Assembly: GCA_965153455.1 (NCBI GenBank)
Contig: OZ234497.1
Location: 17,973,872-18,037,871 of the forward strand
Origin: Sphagnum compactum
Taxonomy: Eukaryota; Bryophyta; Sphagnopsida; Sphagnales
Direction: 5' to 3'
Length of the DNA stretch: 64,000 bases
Shown here: one piece after another, positions 50,077-62,209 of the stretch
Position numbering within the stretch: the stretch's first letter is position 1
Layout of the letters: every line of letters starts with the position of its first letter
The notes under the pieces: generated by a model
What the model saw: the letters and a program-made list of their open reading frames with translations, nothing else
Database searches by the model: none
Told to the model about the DNA's origin: nothing
Translations under genes and position numbers: made by a program

Positions 50077-51303
50077 CTCCTGGGCAGCACATTGCAGCTC
50101 ACTGTGCAATTGATCCACTTCTGAAAGGGCAATCTGGCTTTCTTTGTCTACGGCATGTACTGCTGATACAACTGACTCAGCAGCATCAGCAGTTTTTGAG
50201 AGGCGATCTGACAACTCTTTGATGATGTAATCCCTTACCTTCAAATCTCTTGTCGGTTGATTAAGCACTGCATCTTTGACTCTTAAAGTTTCCTGATGAG
50301 CAGACAACCAGATGCTGCATGCTTAATATCAAAAGCTTCATTTGAAGTGCAGATTGTCTGTACTATCAGCACAGACCCAGACCATCAGAAGTACATTTGA
50401 ACACTATTAAGTAGTGGAGTTAACCAAACCTTCAAGATTCCCCATTATCCATGCTACCAGCAGCTTGGGGGCTGGATGGAGATGCAGCAGGGAACTTCAG
50501 CGAGCTGTGGTGTTTGCAGCAGCAACCAGGGCAGCCATGGTCCCAATGCCACTTAATGAACTGAAAGCTGCTTCTTGGGCTTTCAAGACCAAAGCTGCTG
50601 CCCTGCAACAGTCAGTAAGACCATGCATACAGATTAGAAGTTGCTGATGGTACCTTTGAATTGAGTACTGATTCTTGGAAGAACAGTACCTGACCAAAAG
50701 TCATGTGAAATACCTAGAGATTATGTGAGTACATCTGTGGCAATCAAGAAGCTCACAATTGTTACTTGCCTCTACCTTCTCGCTAAGGAGCAAGAAAGAG
50801 CAATTGGCTCACCTTAGAGTTGCCACCCAAGCTCTTGCTGCAACCGGTGTATTAGCACAGAGATAGAACTCTTTCTTCTGTGGGGTGCCAATATCTGAGT
50901 GTTTGCAAGATGTAAGTATACATTGACCACTTCTTCTGGTATGCGAAGTCACAAACACTCAAATCTCAGGAGCATTACAATAGACATACATACCAAACGT
51001 ACAGCAGAGAGGAAGTCTGATAGCACAGATCACATCATCCACTGTAAGACATTGCCAAAAGTAGAGACAACTTATGAGCTATGTCCAGAAGAATCAGACA
51101 ATTCTATTAACCTCTCCACTTTCATATGATTTCTCCAAATAGTTAGCTACTGCATATGAACAATTCCTTTCTAGGTTAAATTTTTTGATTTGATGAGCCG
51201 TAAACAACACATGATTGACATTTAGCATATGGAAAAAACACCTGACTATTGAACTTTGCTTTGAGAGATACAAAAGCAGCATCCATCATACTTTGGGTCC
51301 CCA
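50077..51303 (-). pseudogene. PH-domain coiled-coil gene fragment, plant SWAP-70-like (At2g30880 type)
   Basis: Exons on the minus strand: 51272-51303 (KYDGCCF), 50813-50894 (YIGTPQKKEFYLCANTP then RAWVATL), 50497-50602 (RAAALVLKAQEAAFSSLSG) and 50077-50292. The first three join in phase and give the end of a PH domain. The fourth encodes 72 residues of coiled coil with IIKELSDRLSKTADAAE. This order matches plant SWAP-70-like PH proteins, from memory of the family. Exons for the first part of the PH domain are not found upstream. The third exon runs into TGA at 50497-50499 without an evident donor. The downstream end abuts the Lhca2-like fragment. Probably a partial or dying gene; an intact gene with unusual splicing is less likely. 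Confidence 0.65.
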
Positions 51304-54300
51304 CTGCACATAAAAAATGCACATCACAACATTACAAAAGCCAACTGCACATTGCACACACCTCTGCAGATTGGCTACCAGACTGCTTCTCAGAGTCCTA
51401 CTTAATAAACTGAGCAACATCTCCCTAGTTGGGATACACAGAGCAGATGGTATGACAGACAGTGTATGGTAGCAGGTCAGTACTGGATATTCACAGGAGA
51501 CACAGTGATAGTGCTGTCTCCATAAAATATTATCAATCCTCTGACCCTTGCATCATCTCTTTGTAATCTGCAAACATTGACAGCAAAGACATGGTGATGA
51601 TAATAATGTGCCCAAAGCATGAAGTCAGAGAAACACAACCCCCCCCCCTCCACCAATCAAGTAAATACACTAAGTGATTTGACTAGGTGCCCAACTGACA
51701 CAATAATTTTATTGGAATACACTTTGTTGCTGCGAGGACATCTCCCTTCACCTTCCAGAGTACACTTCATATTTCTTACTTGAACTTCATCTTGCCAGTT
51801 CAGGGATCCGTAGCTACACAAGAAGAACAATGATCAGCAGCCAATGGATCTTTATCTCGTTCGCTTCCCCCTCCCTCTTGCAAAGACCCCGCAACCCAGA
51901 AACATTTAGATAACATTCTGATTATGCTGTACTGCTCTAATTCAGAGATTCCCAGCTGATTACTCACATCCGTACTGTAAAATTGAGTCATGTCTTGCTG
52001 CTTGCAGCATCAATCCAATAATTACTTCAGCCGTCCTAACTTCAGTGCACAGCACCCTCTGATCATATGACATTGCTCTTAAACAGTCAGTCAGCCAGAC
52101 AGTCGAGGTTGTAGAACTTGTCATATCCATGTTCCAAGCTCTTGCAAGAAAACATCCTTTTGTGGAGGGTTTCAGGAAAAATTGCATCTGCCAATAAGGG
52201 ACATCTCACTGTTGATGATACATAGTTGGTGATTGCGCATTGAGCTGCACCTTCTCGCCTTTCTCTCCTCGTCTCCCATCTAAAACCTCCCCAAAAAAAA
52301 CACAGCCACACCACTGAACCCTAGCCTTTGCTACTCAATTCTTCCTACGTCGTACAGAACCTTGCCCTACTGCCGACTCTCTTCCGTTAGGGCATCCATA
52401 ATCGAGCGAATAAGTCAAGGAATTCATTGAGCTGCGATGAGGTGAAGGAAAAAGTGCCAACCTGAGCCATAGCGAACCCAAATATTCAGACGGCACGCCT
52501 TTGAAGACTTATGATTTTACAGCCACAGCCAGACTAGGAGCAAGGAGGAGGAGGAGGAGATGGCACAAATATGAGACCACTCAGCGACGGCCTGCGACTC
52601 CAGAACTTATGGATCAATACGGTAGTGCGACGCCAATTCTTCGCTTCTCTAGCGATTAGGATGATCGAGAACTACCTCATGAGCTTTTCCTTGTTCATGG
52701 TGGCGGCAATGGCTCCTGCAACGCTCCAACTCTGAAGCGAACACGACGTTCACTCCCAGTGGAACAGAATTAAACTCACAACCAAGTGTGAAGACCTTGA
52801 TTGAAATTTCAAGACTTCGATTGAGATCTCAAATAAAGAATTTTTTAAAAATCGGAAAGACATAGAACTACTTGAATTAATTTTGTAAGCAAAATATTTG
52901 ATGTTTGAATCAAAGGCATCGACATTATAATTGTGAAATATAACACATTATTTCATTGCAATGCTTTTTCATGTGATGGTAAGAAATCCATGTCTTTACA
53001 TAATGAAGGCTTTAGTGTTGAACCAGTAAAAATTATAATGTAACACATTTGAAAATAAAGTCATCAATTGTGAAATAAATATCACCATAATCAACTTTCA
53101 TAACAAACAATTGTGATTTCTAAACATCAGTGTAAATTCTTTGCATAATGTCCAACAATTGCAAAAAAGTAGCACATTCTTACTTAATTTGTTTTATGGT
53201 CTTCCATTACAAAATAATTTTTTTTAAGAAGGTGACATGAACTTATGATTTTTTAGTGAAAATTTTAGTTGCAGTTGTTTTTTTTTTTTCACGAAATCGT
53301 CAGCGTCCAGTCCAGAGGCTTTGGAAATCCCACAAAGCCTCCTCCTGAAAAAATATTTTGAATTGAAAAAAAAAGAAAAGCCCAAAAATGAACTTACTTT
53401 GGAAGTTCGAGGCAAGAAAAAAAGAAAGCTAGAAATTTACTTAGTGTGGAAGTTGGAGGCAGGAAGAGTCACGACGACACTGCTAGCTCTACTACATATA
53501 TTCAGAGCCAATATTTACTTCGTTACAAGTCCAGTTTGCTTTTCAGGCGTAGAAGAGTGGAAGTAGTTTTGAAATTTCTCCTCGAGTTATACCTGTTTGG
53601 ATCTCCAGCTCCGCTTTCCACTAACATTTTGTAGAAGCTGCTAACTATTTGAGTATTGACGACGGACGTTGGGGTACTGCAGATCGTGGCCCCTCAGAAA
53701 CACAGCCCCCATGAAATCCCGATGCCATACACACCAGGGCTGGGAACCGCACTCCACAATATCTTCAGCCAAGATGCGCCAAGATGAAGCTGAACGATGA
53801 CATCTCCTGCAACATTTCGGTTTTCCCATAGAGAGGTCGATGCAATTCTCTTCCGGATACAGATAAGTATCTAGTCGTTAATGTTAGCTGGTAGAGCGAC
53901 TTAGCCGGTACAGATTAGCATGGCTAGAAAGCTGGCAGCAACACTGCTGGCAAATGCACATGAGCATTTAGTGAAGGCCCTTATACTTTGGATCTGAAGA
54001 ACATGGCACCGAGCTCTTTGCGCTATCTAGAACATGCAGCTCCTTGAAGGTAGCGTCTAGATTAGACCTCTTGCTTAATATTGTCTAGATCTGCAAACCT
54101 CTATTTAACTGCTGTTTTCTTCTCACTTCTGTGCCCATTTTTCAGTCACTGTTTTTCAATACACAGTCCATTGATCAATCGTTGAGCATCATCATCCTTG
54201 CCTACTGCACCAAATTTCTGCCTTGTCTAGATGGAGGACTCTGAAGTCTCACAATTTGTCCAAGGTATTTCTTTCCGTTCTGAGTTCCTAGCTTTCTTCC

Positions 54301-54335
54301 ACACGAGCTATACCCCTGCAAGTCATCAGCTGCGG
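51304..54335. other. No supported gene
   Basis: Minus-strand frames at 51800-51991 and 51960-52187 are open and border GT/AG sites, so they could be exons of the preceding gene or of another one, but I recognise nothing in them. A run of C lies near 51640 and a T tract near 53278. The rest is AT-rich. Confidence 0.35.
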
Positions 54336-54690
54336 TACTTTTTGAAACATGTGGAACTATACTTTGGCTCCAGTTGCCTGCAGTAAGAAGACGATGTGGA
54401 CATGCATGTTCTTAAGAATTCCTTACACAACATGTGAAGTAAGAGTTGGTTTAGAGGTACGTCATACTACACATCGATTTGTACAATTTACAGTATTAAC
54501 TGTTGCCAACACGGTTTTCATAATTTTCTTGCAATTGAGCTTATGTATATATATAGATCTTTCCAAAAAAACAATCATTTCTGCTTTTGGGATCTGTTCC
54601 ATAATTGTAGCTGTAGTGCCCAATGTTGCTTTAATGGTATTTGACATAATTTTCTTGCATTTGCTCTGCTCATATCTTCAGAACCCTTAA
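54336..54690 (+). repeat. Diverged copy of an IR2-arm segment
   Basis: Resembles 28660-28860 (and its mirror): shared blocks are AAGACGATGT, ATGCATGTTCTTAA, ATTCCTTACA and TTTTCTTGCAATTGA. It shows that this part of the IR2 arm belongs to a family with members outside the inverted repeat. Confidence 0.7.
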
Positions 54691-56622
54691 ATGGCATTCT
54701 GCTTTTGTGATCCCTTCCAGAGAATTGTACCTGTCTAGCGCCCAATATGACATTATAAAACAGTAAGGAAATTTCATTGTTATTCCCGGTCCAGTGTATT
54801 TTCGCTCCAGTGTATTTTCGCTCCCATCTATGTTATTGTACATGGGTTCTCCTGTGAAGCTAGTTTATACTGCATATTCCATTCTCTGAAATTTTCACAG
54901 CTTATATCTGCAAAAACTTTATGTCATTCACCTTTGTGAGAGCTGTCCCAAATGCACCAATTGCAAGCACATGAACAACAATTCTGACGCTGAAGGCCTG
55001 CAAGCAGATAGCCGTAATTTGAAAGTAGCTACTTTCATTTTAATTAAACTTTTATTCTTTTCATTTCTTAAAACATACTTGTTCGAAATTAGTAACTAGA
55101 TGGTAGTTGTAATAGAAAAGTAACTATAGTAGGAAGTTAGTTGAAGCAAAAAGGTAGTTATAGCAGGAAGGTAGCCAATAAGAACGCAATTACATAAGTA
55201 ATTACGAAGGACGAAGGGAACAAGTTAGTGTTTGTTTTATTTATTACATAAGTATTGTTCAAGGATTGGAAAATAATTATCATCTAGCCTTCCATTCCCA
55301 ATTGTGATTTTGTCAAGAAAATGCATTTTCAAAGTTTTTTTCATTGTTTTTATTTAATTTTTACTTGACAACCTTTTCCTTTTGAGAGTAATTAGGTTAT
55401 TGATTTTGTATTCTTAAAATATTTTTGTATAATCAGATTTTTAAGATCAATGGTTCCAAATGAAGATATATCAAATGTTTTAAGAGGCCATGATCATGGA
55501 AACCACAAGGTGTTGATGAAAGGTTGGATCTTCAACATGGTGAGGTTCAATGTCATGCATGATTCCCATAATCATTCATGTTGATAGATTTCCTTTTTAA
55601 TCTTATGGGGGCATCAACTTCCAATGGGGTGCCAAGGAGGGTGCATAGTTCTATTTCTAAGCCCAAGGCACCCACAAGTGTTGGGGGCAACCAAAACAAT
55701 GTATTAAACAACATTGGGTTTTGCCAAAACATTGGCCATTCCATGTATTCAACCAATGGCTATGTTTTGTCTAACACGCACGTTATCTGAGAATGGGGAA
55801 CACTAGATCTGGTGGGTAGGTTGGAGGAATTATTGTACCTACTATAGTTTTTCAACAAGTTTTAGAGGTGAACCACATAGAGATGTGTAAAGTTCACCTT
55901 GAATCTTGGCATGTGGTTATGACTAAGTTTCATGACCTTCCAATGTGGCCAATCATTGATCGGGCTAGTGTTATTTCTAGTGTGATGGTAATGCGTAATG
56001 AGGAAAGAGTTTTTCAATTTAGGCATTGGGACGTCAATACCGACCCCACAGAGTTTTGTTCAATACTGGTGCTCAACCATTAACTTCTTTCTTCTTCTCC
56101 TTGTTGCAGGCCTTCGGTATTATTATTGAATGTGCTTCTTCAATGAGGAATTAGCTCTGTGAGCTTCATTGAAAAGAGGAGAATAGGAAAAGGGAAAAAA
56201 AACACCATAATCTATGAAACACATGGAAACTGTGTGGTTTGATTATCTGCAGAGTTCAAGGTAGCGTCTGTCAAATCCTTATGGAAGGCACTTTACTTTG
56301 GACCTCATGGAAGGAACAGTAGACAGCTGTACATATAGAGTCAAGGTTTTGACTCTCCAATAGATTTAGGAAATTCCTCCATAGCTCCTCCTTCTCCATT
56401 GTTGTCTCTGTGCAACTAGCTATCTACCTCTTCACCAAATTGCACCTCGAGGCACACAGATCCCAAGAAAGTTTCTTTCGAGGAGGAAGGAAGGAAAGAA
56501 TCCAGAGGAGCTGAATTTTACATACTGGCAAGCTTCTGCTGCCTCTTTTCTGTGGTGTGTGCAGTTACTACTGCAGGGAAGCAGCACGCTCTGGAGTGAA
56601 GAAGAAGAAGAAGAAAGAAACC
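54691..56622. other. No supported gene
   Basis: Short frames at 55553-55790 (both strands) and 55868-56083 are unrecognised. Positions 55080-55190 hold repeats of AGTAACTATAGTAGGAAG type. The end of the stretch is the 3' side of the CNX6-like gene. Confidence 0.4.
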
Positions 56623-57387
56623 CTAGGTTGCATTCCTTGTCAAGAATTCAGAATTCTGTTTCCATGCCTCTCCGTTGTTGTAAATTTCCTTCTTCCAAAT
56701 GGGTACCGAAGCTTTGACTTCATCGATCGCAAATTGACAAGCTTTCAGCGCATCTTGCCGATGTATGGACGAGACAGCGATAAAGACGCTTTCCTGGCCG
56801 ATAGGTACAACGCCGGTTCTGTGCGCCACCGCCATGCGCCTCAAATCCCATCGCTCTCTCGCCGCTTGACAGATCCTCCTCAGCTCCCGGTAGGCCATGG
56901 ACTCATAAGCTTCGTAGTGGAGTTCCAAGACTTCCTGCCCTTGGAACGTGTCTCTGGTGGTACCACTGAAAGTGGCGATGGCACCAGCGCTGGAATCCCG
57001 AACGGCATCGATGTACCACATGATGTCTAGAGGCTTCTCCTTGATCTCTACGACATCTTCCACACCCTCTTGTTCTTGTTCTTGTTCTACTGTATGTACT
57101 TTCCCATCTTCCGATGCCCTCACCGCTAAAAGCCTAACCCTCCTCCTGCTGTCGCATACAGAAACCCTTTCTTCTCTCGTTGAGAAAAACCCTACCCACC
57201 CTCCTCTTCCTCTTCTTGCCTTTAGAAACCCTTTCTTTTCTTGTTGAGGGAAAAACCCTTGACCACACCCTCCTCTTCTTATCGCATGCAGAACTCCTTC
57301 ACCTCTCGTTGAGGAGAACACCTTGGGAAAACCGTAACCTTCATCCGCTCGCAGCGTGCACAAACCCGAGGGCGTTCCGAGGCTCAC
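56623..57387 (-). CDS. CNX6: Molybdopterin synthase large subunit (MoaE/MOCS2B family)
   Basis: The open frame of 254 codons contains the MoaE domain in its last 135 residues. The enzyme's large subunit transfers sulfur from the small subunit (CNX7) to precursor Z, giving molybdopterin for nitrate reductase, xanthine dehydrogenase and other molybdoenzymes in the cytosol. Visible family motifs are AGAIATFSGTTRD, AVAHRTG, AVSSIHR and KASVPIWKKE with the two catalytic lysines (near 225 and 232), then NSEFL at the end. No intron is seen within the domain. The first ATG in frame is codon 123, inside the conserved start of the domain; the frame upstream opens with GTG after a TAG and is Arg/Gly-rich, with three imperfect DNA repeats. 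The true start is therefore probably in an upstream exon. A candidate is the MSADDDDDD-coding stretch near 57770-57830, but no splice link is shown. Confidence 0.88.
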   Translation of the reverse strand: MSLGTPSGLCTLRADEGYGFPKVFSSTRGEGVLHAIRRGGCGQGFFPQQEKKGFLKARRGRGGWVGFFSTREERVSVCDSRRRVRLLAVRASEDGKVHTVEQEQEQEGVEDVVEIKEKPLDIMWYIDAVRDSSAGAIATFSGTTRDTFQGQEVLELHYEAYESMAYRELRRICQAARERWDLRRMAVAHRTGVVPIGQESVFIAVSSIHRQDALKACQFAIDEVKASVPIWKKEIYNNGEAWKQNSEFLTRNAT

Positions 57388-59883
57388 TGTATCCTAGTTG
57401 GTTTTCCTTGTGAGGTCCGAGCCTATGGCTAACCTTGCAAAAATTCTCAGGTGCTATGGAGAGCTCTAGAGGGGGGTTGGAAATAGTTTTCAACCAGCAA
57501 CTGACACGTCTCGAATTTTACTTACTAACTGTGCAATTACCCCAGAAGCAAGGATGTTGGAAGTAAGCAATCCGGCAGCAACAGAGCCAAAAGGCTGACA
57601 AAGGATATGGGAGAAATCAGACACCTGCACAATGTCAGTTCGTAGTACGTTACCAGCGATGGAGCTCAACTTCCTCATGGCGTGTGAACACACCAGAAAC
57701 ACTAGGATTGAAGTCACAATTGTTGGTGTAACACAATTGGGTAAAGAACAGCAGCAGCAGCAGCTTTCCCTTCCCTAGATTTTTCTCGCTCCATGAATCA
57801 TCATCATCATCATCAGCAGACATCGACTCCACCGCCTTCTGATCGTCCTCCTTCCTTCCCTCTCTCCCTTTCTCCCTTCCTCCCTCCCTCAACTACCAGC
57901 TGATCAGCCAGAAGCAACAACCTTCTCAACAGCCTTTTCTTTTGCTGGCTACATGTAGCCAAAAAGATATATTAAAAATTTAAAGGGGCTAAAATCAATT
58001 TATTTAAGAAAAAATCGCCATATTTATATACATGGTTCAAGTGTGTAAACAAAAATATTAAAGGATTTTTTTTGCAAAAATTACTTCATATTTAAGGTGT
58101 AGCTAAATTTTCTTATGGATCATCGCCACTTTTGGCTACATTAAAAATTGACCAAAAAGATATATTAGAAATTAAAAGTGCTAACATTAATTGCTTTTTG
58201 AGTTTTTCAATAGCCAGAATTCAGCCAAAATTTAGAAAAAAACCCCATATTTTATATGCATCGTTAAAGTGTGTAGCTAAAAATATAAAAGGATGTATTT
58301 GAAAAAATTACCTCATTCAAATCAAGAATATATATTAAGGATTTTTAAATGCCAGCCAAAAATATTTAAAAAATTATATTATTTGACAATATGCATTTTG
58401 ATAAATAAATTTATTATTTGGTCACACTAGGGTGCCAAATCTGTTAAAATATTATACAATTGTTTATATCTAACATATTCAAGGGGGTAGTTTATCCTTG
58501 CTTTTGGTGAACCATTCAGAAACCCTCATTATTACTCAGTTTCCTTGGTTTTGTGTTTTTGTGGTTCTCTGCTTTTTCCTCTGCAGTGTCATGGTTGTGC
58601 AGTACATGAGATTTGCTGCCTTGACCTAAGAACGCAGTTGTCATTTGGGCCTTGCTATAGCATGTATTTTGTCAGTATCCGTACATTGATGAAAGGATTG
58701 CCATTGGTTAACAAAATTGGTGATTATGCCAGTAGTTGTCATAAGGTTTGTTATTTCTCAACTCCATCATTCAGCAGATAAACTAGGTGTGTCTGTCAAG
58801 AAGGAGAATACATAGCAACACCACATAATCATCAGAAATTGGACTGTCTGTTTGATCTCCTGCTTTGTCTGTTCCAATTCATGCCCATCTTGAAAGGGTG
58901 TCAATTTGAATCACTAATGTGCTTATCCCATGAGCAATTTGTGAATCCAATTCATTTGTGGGCTGTGGTGTGCTGCAGAAGTGAAGACACTACCTCCACA
59001 AGTCATTGAAGTGTCAGGCTCAGATGCAGTGGTTGCTGACTCTGAAAACTTGGCTTTAGTTCAATCTCCTCCTGGCACCATGTCTAGCATAATTCTTAAC
59101 AAGACAGTGACATCATCCAAGATATTCCATCACAGACATTTTCTGCAGCTATGAAAAATTGGGCTCCAGAAGTGCTCACAAAAGTATGCAGCCTAGGGAT
59201 TTGGGGCATGCAGGTTAATCCCATCATCTTTCTTGGATTCTACAAGGAGATGATGTGGTCAGATGATTGTGCCACTGCTCAATAGGGGGAATAAGGTCTA
59301 CAACAGAATAATCTTCTTGCTAGATCATCTGGAGGGTCACATAACCTGCCAGTTTCTGATGTACACTCAATAGTTAGTAAGAAGAAAGTGGAACAGGTTT
59401 AGGGGGTGAATTGCATACTCTGATATTGCTAGGGACTGCATTTCTATCATATTCTTTGCAATATTGGTTCCAAATATTGGTCCTGTCAAAGGTCCTGTCA
59501 TTTTATGATATAACTACAGATATGCAGAGCATTCTCTCTAGGAGTATGCCAACGTATTACATGAGCAATTTGGTATAGGATCGTTTGCTATGTTGTAAGT
59601 TAGATTGAATTAATGCTAGTCAGGGAAATGTGCATGGGAGGGCTTTTTCACTCACATGATTGCCAGAAGATTGTGGTGGAAGCTCCAGAAACCTGTGTTG
59701 TTCCAGATAATCACTAAATATGCTCAATGTGGGATCCATATCCTTGGTGAAAAAGTGCTGGGAAGCTGATTTTGATCATGACCTCATGTGCCCTTCAAGT
59801 GATTATGACTGTCTTGTTGTTTCTTGTTCATTGGAGATATGTCACTGAAAACAAATTGAGATTAAGACACAAAATGCATCAAC
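57388..59883. other. Upstream region of CNX6-like gene and AT-rich sequence
   Basis: Positions 57490-57892 hold minus-strand frames that might include the 5' exon of the CNX6-like gene. Positions 57958-58315 contain an imperfect direct repeat of about 190 bp starting CCAAAAAGATATATTA. At 58980-59250 are two short plus-strand stretches that read like protein (PPQVIEVSGSDAVV and NWAPEVLTKV) and may be remains of the coiled-coil gene that follows. Confidence 0.4.
57958..58315 (+). repeat. AT-rich imperfect direct repeat
   Basis: CCAAAAAGATATATTA begins at 57958 and again at about 58152. The blocks AAGTGTGTA, AAATATTAAAGGAT and AATTACTTCAT follow in both, with changes. No coding potential. Confidence 0.65.
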
Positions 59884-61158
59884 GTGTGTGCAAGCTCAAC
59901 TTGCTATGTGAATGTGTCAGAAGTACAGAAGGCCTTGCAGTCAGCTTTGTCAAAGGAGAAGGCTCTCCTACAAGACCCCATGCAAGAGGTTGAAGCTCTC
60001 AAGAGGGAGCTTCAGCAGAGGGATTTGTCATTGTCTGACACAGTGCTCAAGTTGCAGTTGAAAGAGACAGAGTTGGTAGGATCCAAGCTAGAACTTCAAC
60101 AAGTCAAGTCTGAGTTTGTCCTGTGTGAAGCTCACCCTCACCCACAAAGATGTGGACTTGCAAGCAGCTCAGAGAGCTGTCCAGGAGCTGCGGATGGAAG
60201 TGACTCGAGTCAGAAGTTTACTGCAGACCAAGGACGACCAACTGGCCCAAGTAATGTTGGACTTGCAGGAGAAAGAGGAGGAAGTTACAAGCTTGTGACT
60301 TGACTTGGACAACAGTCATACACAGCTTTCACAAGCAACTTCGGTTGTGAAGCAACTAAGAGAGCTATCCCAGGCACTTGTAGATTCCATGGGCAATCAA
60401 GGCATCTTTGAAAATGACTCAATGCTAATGCAGAGAAATTGTGATCTTTTTGTAACCAATCGTGCTTTGCTGGAGACAGAGCTGTGGCTCTAGCAGTTGC
60501 AAGAGCAGTGGTTAGGTGATGGAGCTTGGCGGCAAGAGTTTGAGGCTGAGCTGGAGGCAGTGAAGGAGACTTTGCAGGAGAAAGGTTCACAGCTGCTAGA
60601 AACACAGCACTTGCTCACTAGTAAGGATCAGGAGTTGAAGCAGCTTGTGGACTGCTTGGATGCTCATGAAACAGAACTTGTAAAGATGAAGGAGAAAGTT
60701 AAGGAGAAACCCGAAATTCCTACAAGATTATATACAGCAACTCATTTGCAAGAGCAATTTGGAGACTCTGCCCTGGAGCAGATGCAATTGCAAGTGGCAA
60801 AGATGGAGGTGAAGGGATCATCATCCATGGGAGCATTATACAGTTTGGTAGACTTGAATCAGGGTTTTCTTGAGGAGTGCTCTAGTGCTGATTTGAGTCT
60901 GACTTCCTCATCCTCTGCTTCCTTGACATCATCTGCTTCTTCAGAATTCCACAAATGTATCCCTCCAATAGTGCATGCAGATATTGAAGAGGTTGAAGAT
61001 GTAGAAGATTTACAATCAAGATTACGTGAAAGGCATCAGCTCTTGAGGTAACAAGGGATGCAATGGAAAACCTCACCAAGTTAATCAAGTGCTTAATCTC
61101 AGGGGAAGGGGCTCGTGGCCTAGATTTTTCAGTGACTGCAATAACAGCCAATGTTTAA
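59884..61158 (+). pseudogene. Coiled-coil protein gene, decayed
   Basis: A long heptad-rich protein can be followed through three frames. 59884 to about 60110 reads ALKRELQQRDLSLSDTVLKL. A frameshift near 60112 moves to the frame used to 61051, with TGA at 60299-60301 and TAG at 60491-60493 in otherwise continuous coiled coil. The frame then shifts again near 61048 to read TRDAMENLTKLIKCLISGEG until TAA near 61157. Both inner stops fit single C-to-T changes (CGA to TGA, CAG to TAG). A Ser-rich tail precedes the acidic EEVEDVEDL segment. The style recalls plant plastid or filament-type coiled-coil proteins, but I cannot name the family. Lack of introns over 1.2 kb would fit one large exon. Confidence 0.72.
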
Positions 61159-62209
61159 GGCACCATCACTTCCATTGCCGAAGTTTTTAAAGGCATTGCT
61201 TGTATTATACCTGCTGAAGATTAGTTTGAATTATTGATGAGAAAGATTAGGGAGATTGTGCAGAAAAGGAGACTGTATTGTTTGTGTTACTAAGGCTGTT
61301 GTCTTTGAAGCACCATCACAGTCTTTCTTGTTAAAAATTTCAGATGGTTTTCATGTGTGGGCATTTTCTTCAGTGTTCAGATTGCTCGTCTATTTGATCT
61401 GCTCATGGAAAGTGGTCCAGATTCTAAACCCCTGCTCTTGCAAATTTGCCAATTTCTTTGATTTCTCAAGAGAGATGGAGATGAGGAAGGAAAAGGTAGG
61501 AACAAAGAAAGGGCAACTAGCAACAACAAGAACAACAAGATAAGGGAAAATCAAAACAAGGAAAAAAAGAGGAAGGAGAGAAGAGCTTGGAACCAATGGA
61601 AAAAGCTTTTCAGCTTTAGCATGATCCTCTTGAGGATTAAAAGGGAGGCGTTGGTACTTAAGAAGAGCTCTCAATTCAGAATTCACCAGGATGTTCCTTG
61701 AGACATATGTAAATCATTTTTGAAAATCCCAAAGGTGGAAACACCAAGTTCACAGAAAATCTTTTGTTCTAAAGCCAACCTCTCTGTCTGTCTCCCTATC
61801 TGTCTTGTCTGTCTGTCTTTTGTGTCCCTTCTTGAACTTTGAGGAGTACTTAATAAGAACCTTCTTCACTCTTCAGAAAGACAACTAAGCCCGCTAATTA
61901 AGCTCCTTCAGCAGTTGATTGATCACCATTTTGAGCTATGAAGAAACTCAGTAGAGCTTGAACCAATGACAAAATCATCAAGAAGACGAAAACATATGTT
62001 GTTGCAAAGCTTTGAAGACTATATTTGATTCTATCATATAAGGAGATCCTTGCAGCCCATGGCATGGAAAGCTTGCATGTCCAAAAGTTTGTGCAGCAAT
62101 CAATGGGTGGTGTTGTTGTTGCACTCCAGGACTTCATTTTATTCTACTGACAGGAGAAGGAGAAGAAGATGAAGGTGAAGAAGGTGATTCCAAAGCTTTC
62201 GGGTTTTTC
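61159..62209. other. 3' side of lipoxygenase gene; no supported gene
   Basis: Short frames only. A CTGTCTGTCTCC-type simple repeat lies at about 61784-61820. The lipoxygenase transcript (minus) must end somewhere in this region. Confidence 0.45.

Noticed and set aside
50994-51041. Possible extra exon of the PH gene after a CAG acceptor
   Set aside because: Joining 51272-51303 directly to 50894 gives the expected family sequence in phase, so this segment is intron.
52675-52705. ATG with MNKEKLMR before a GT, resembling the first exon of a BTF3-type gene
   Set aside because: No following exon with the BTF3 core was found; eight codons are not enough.
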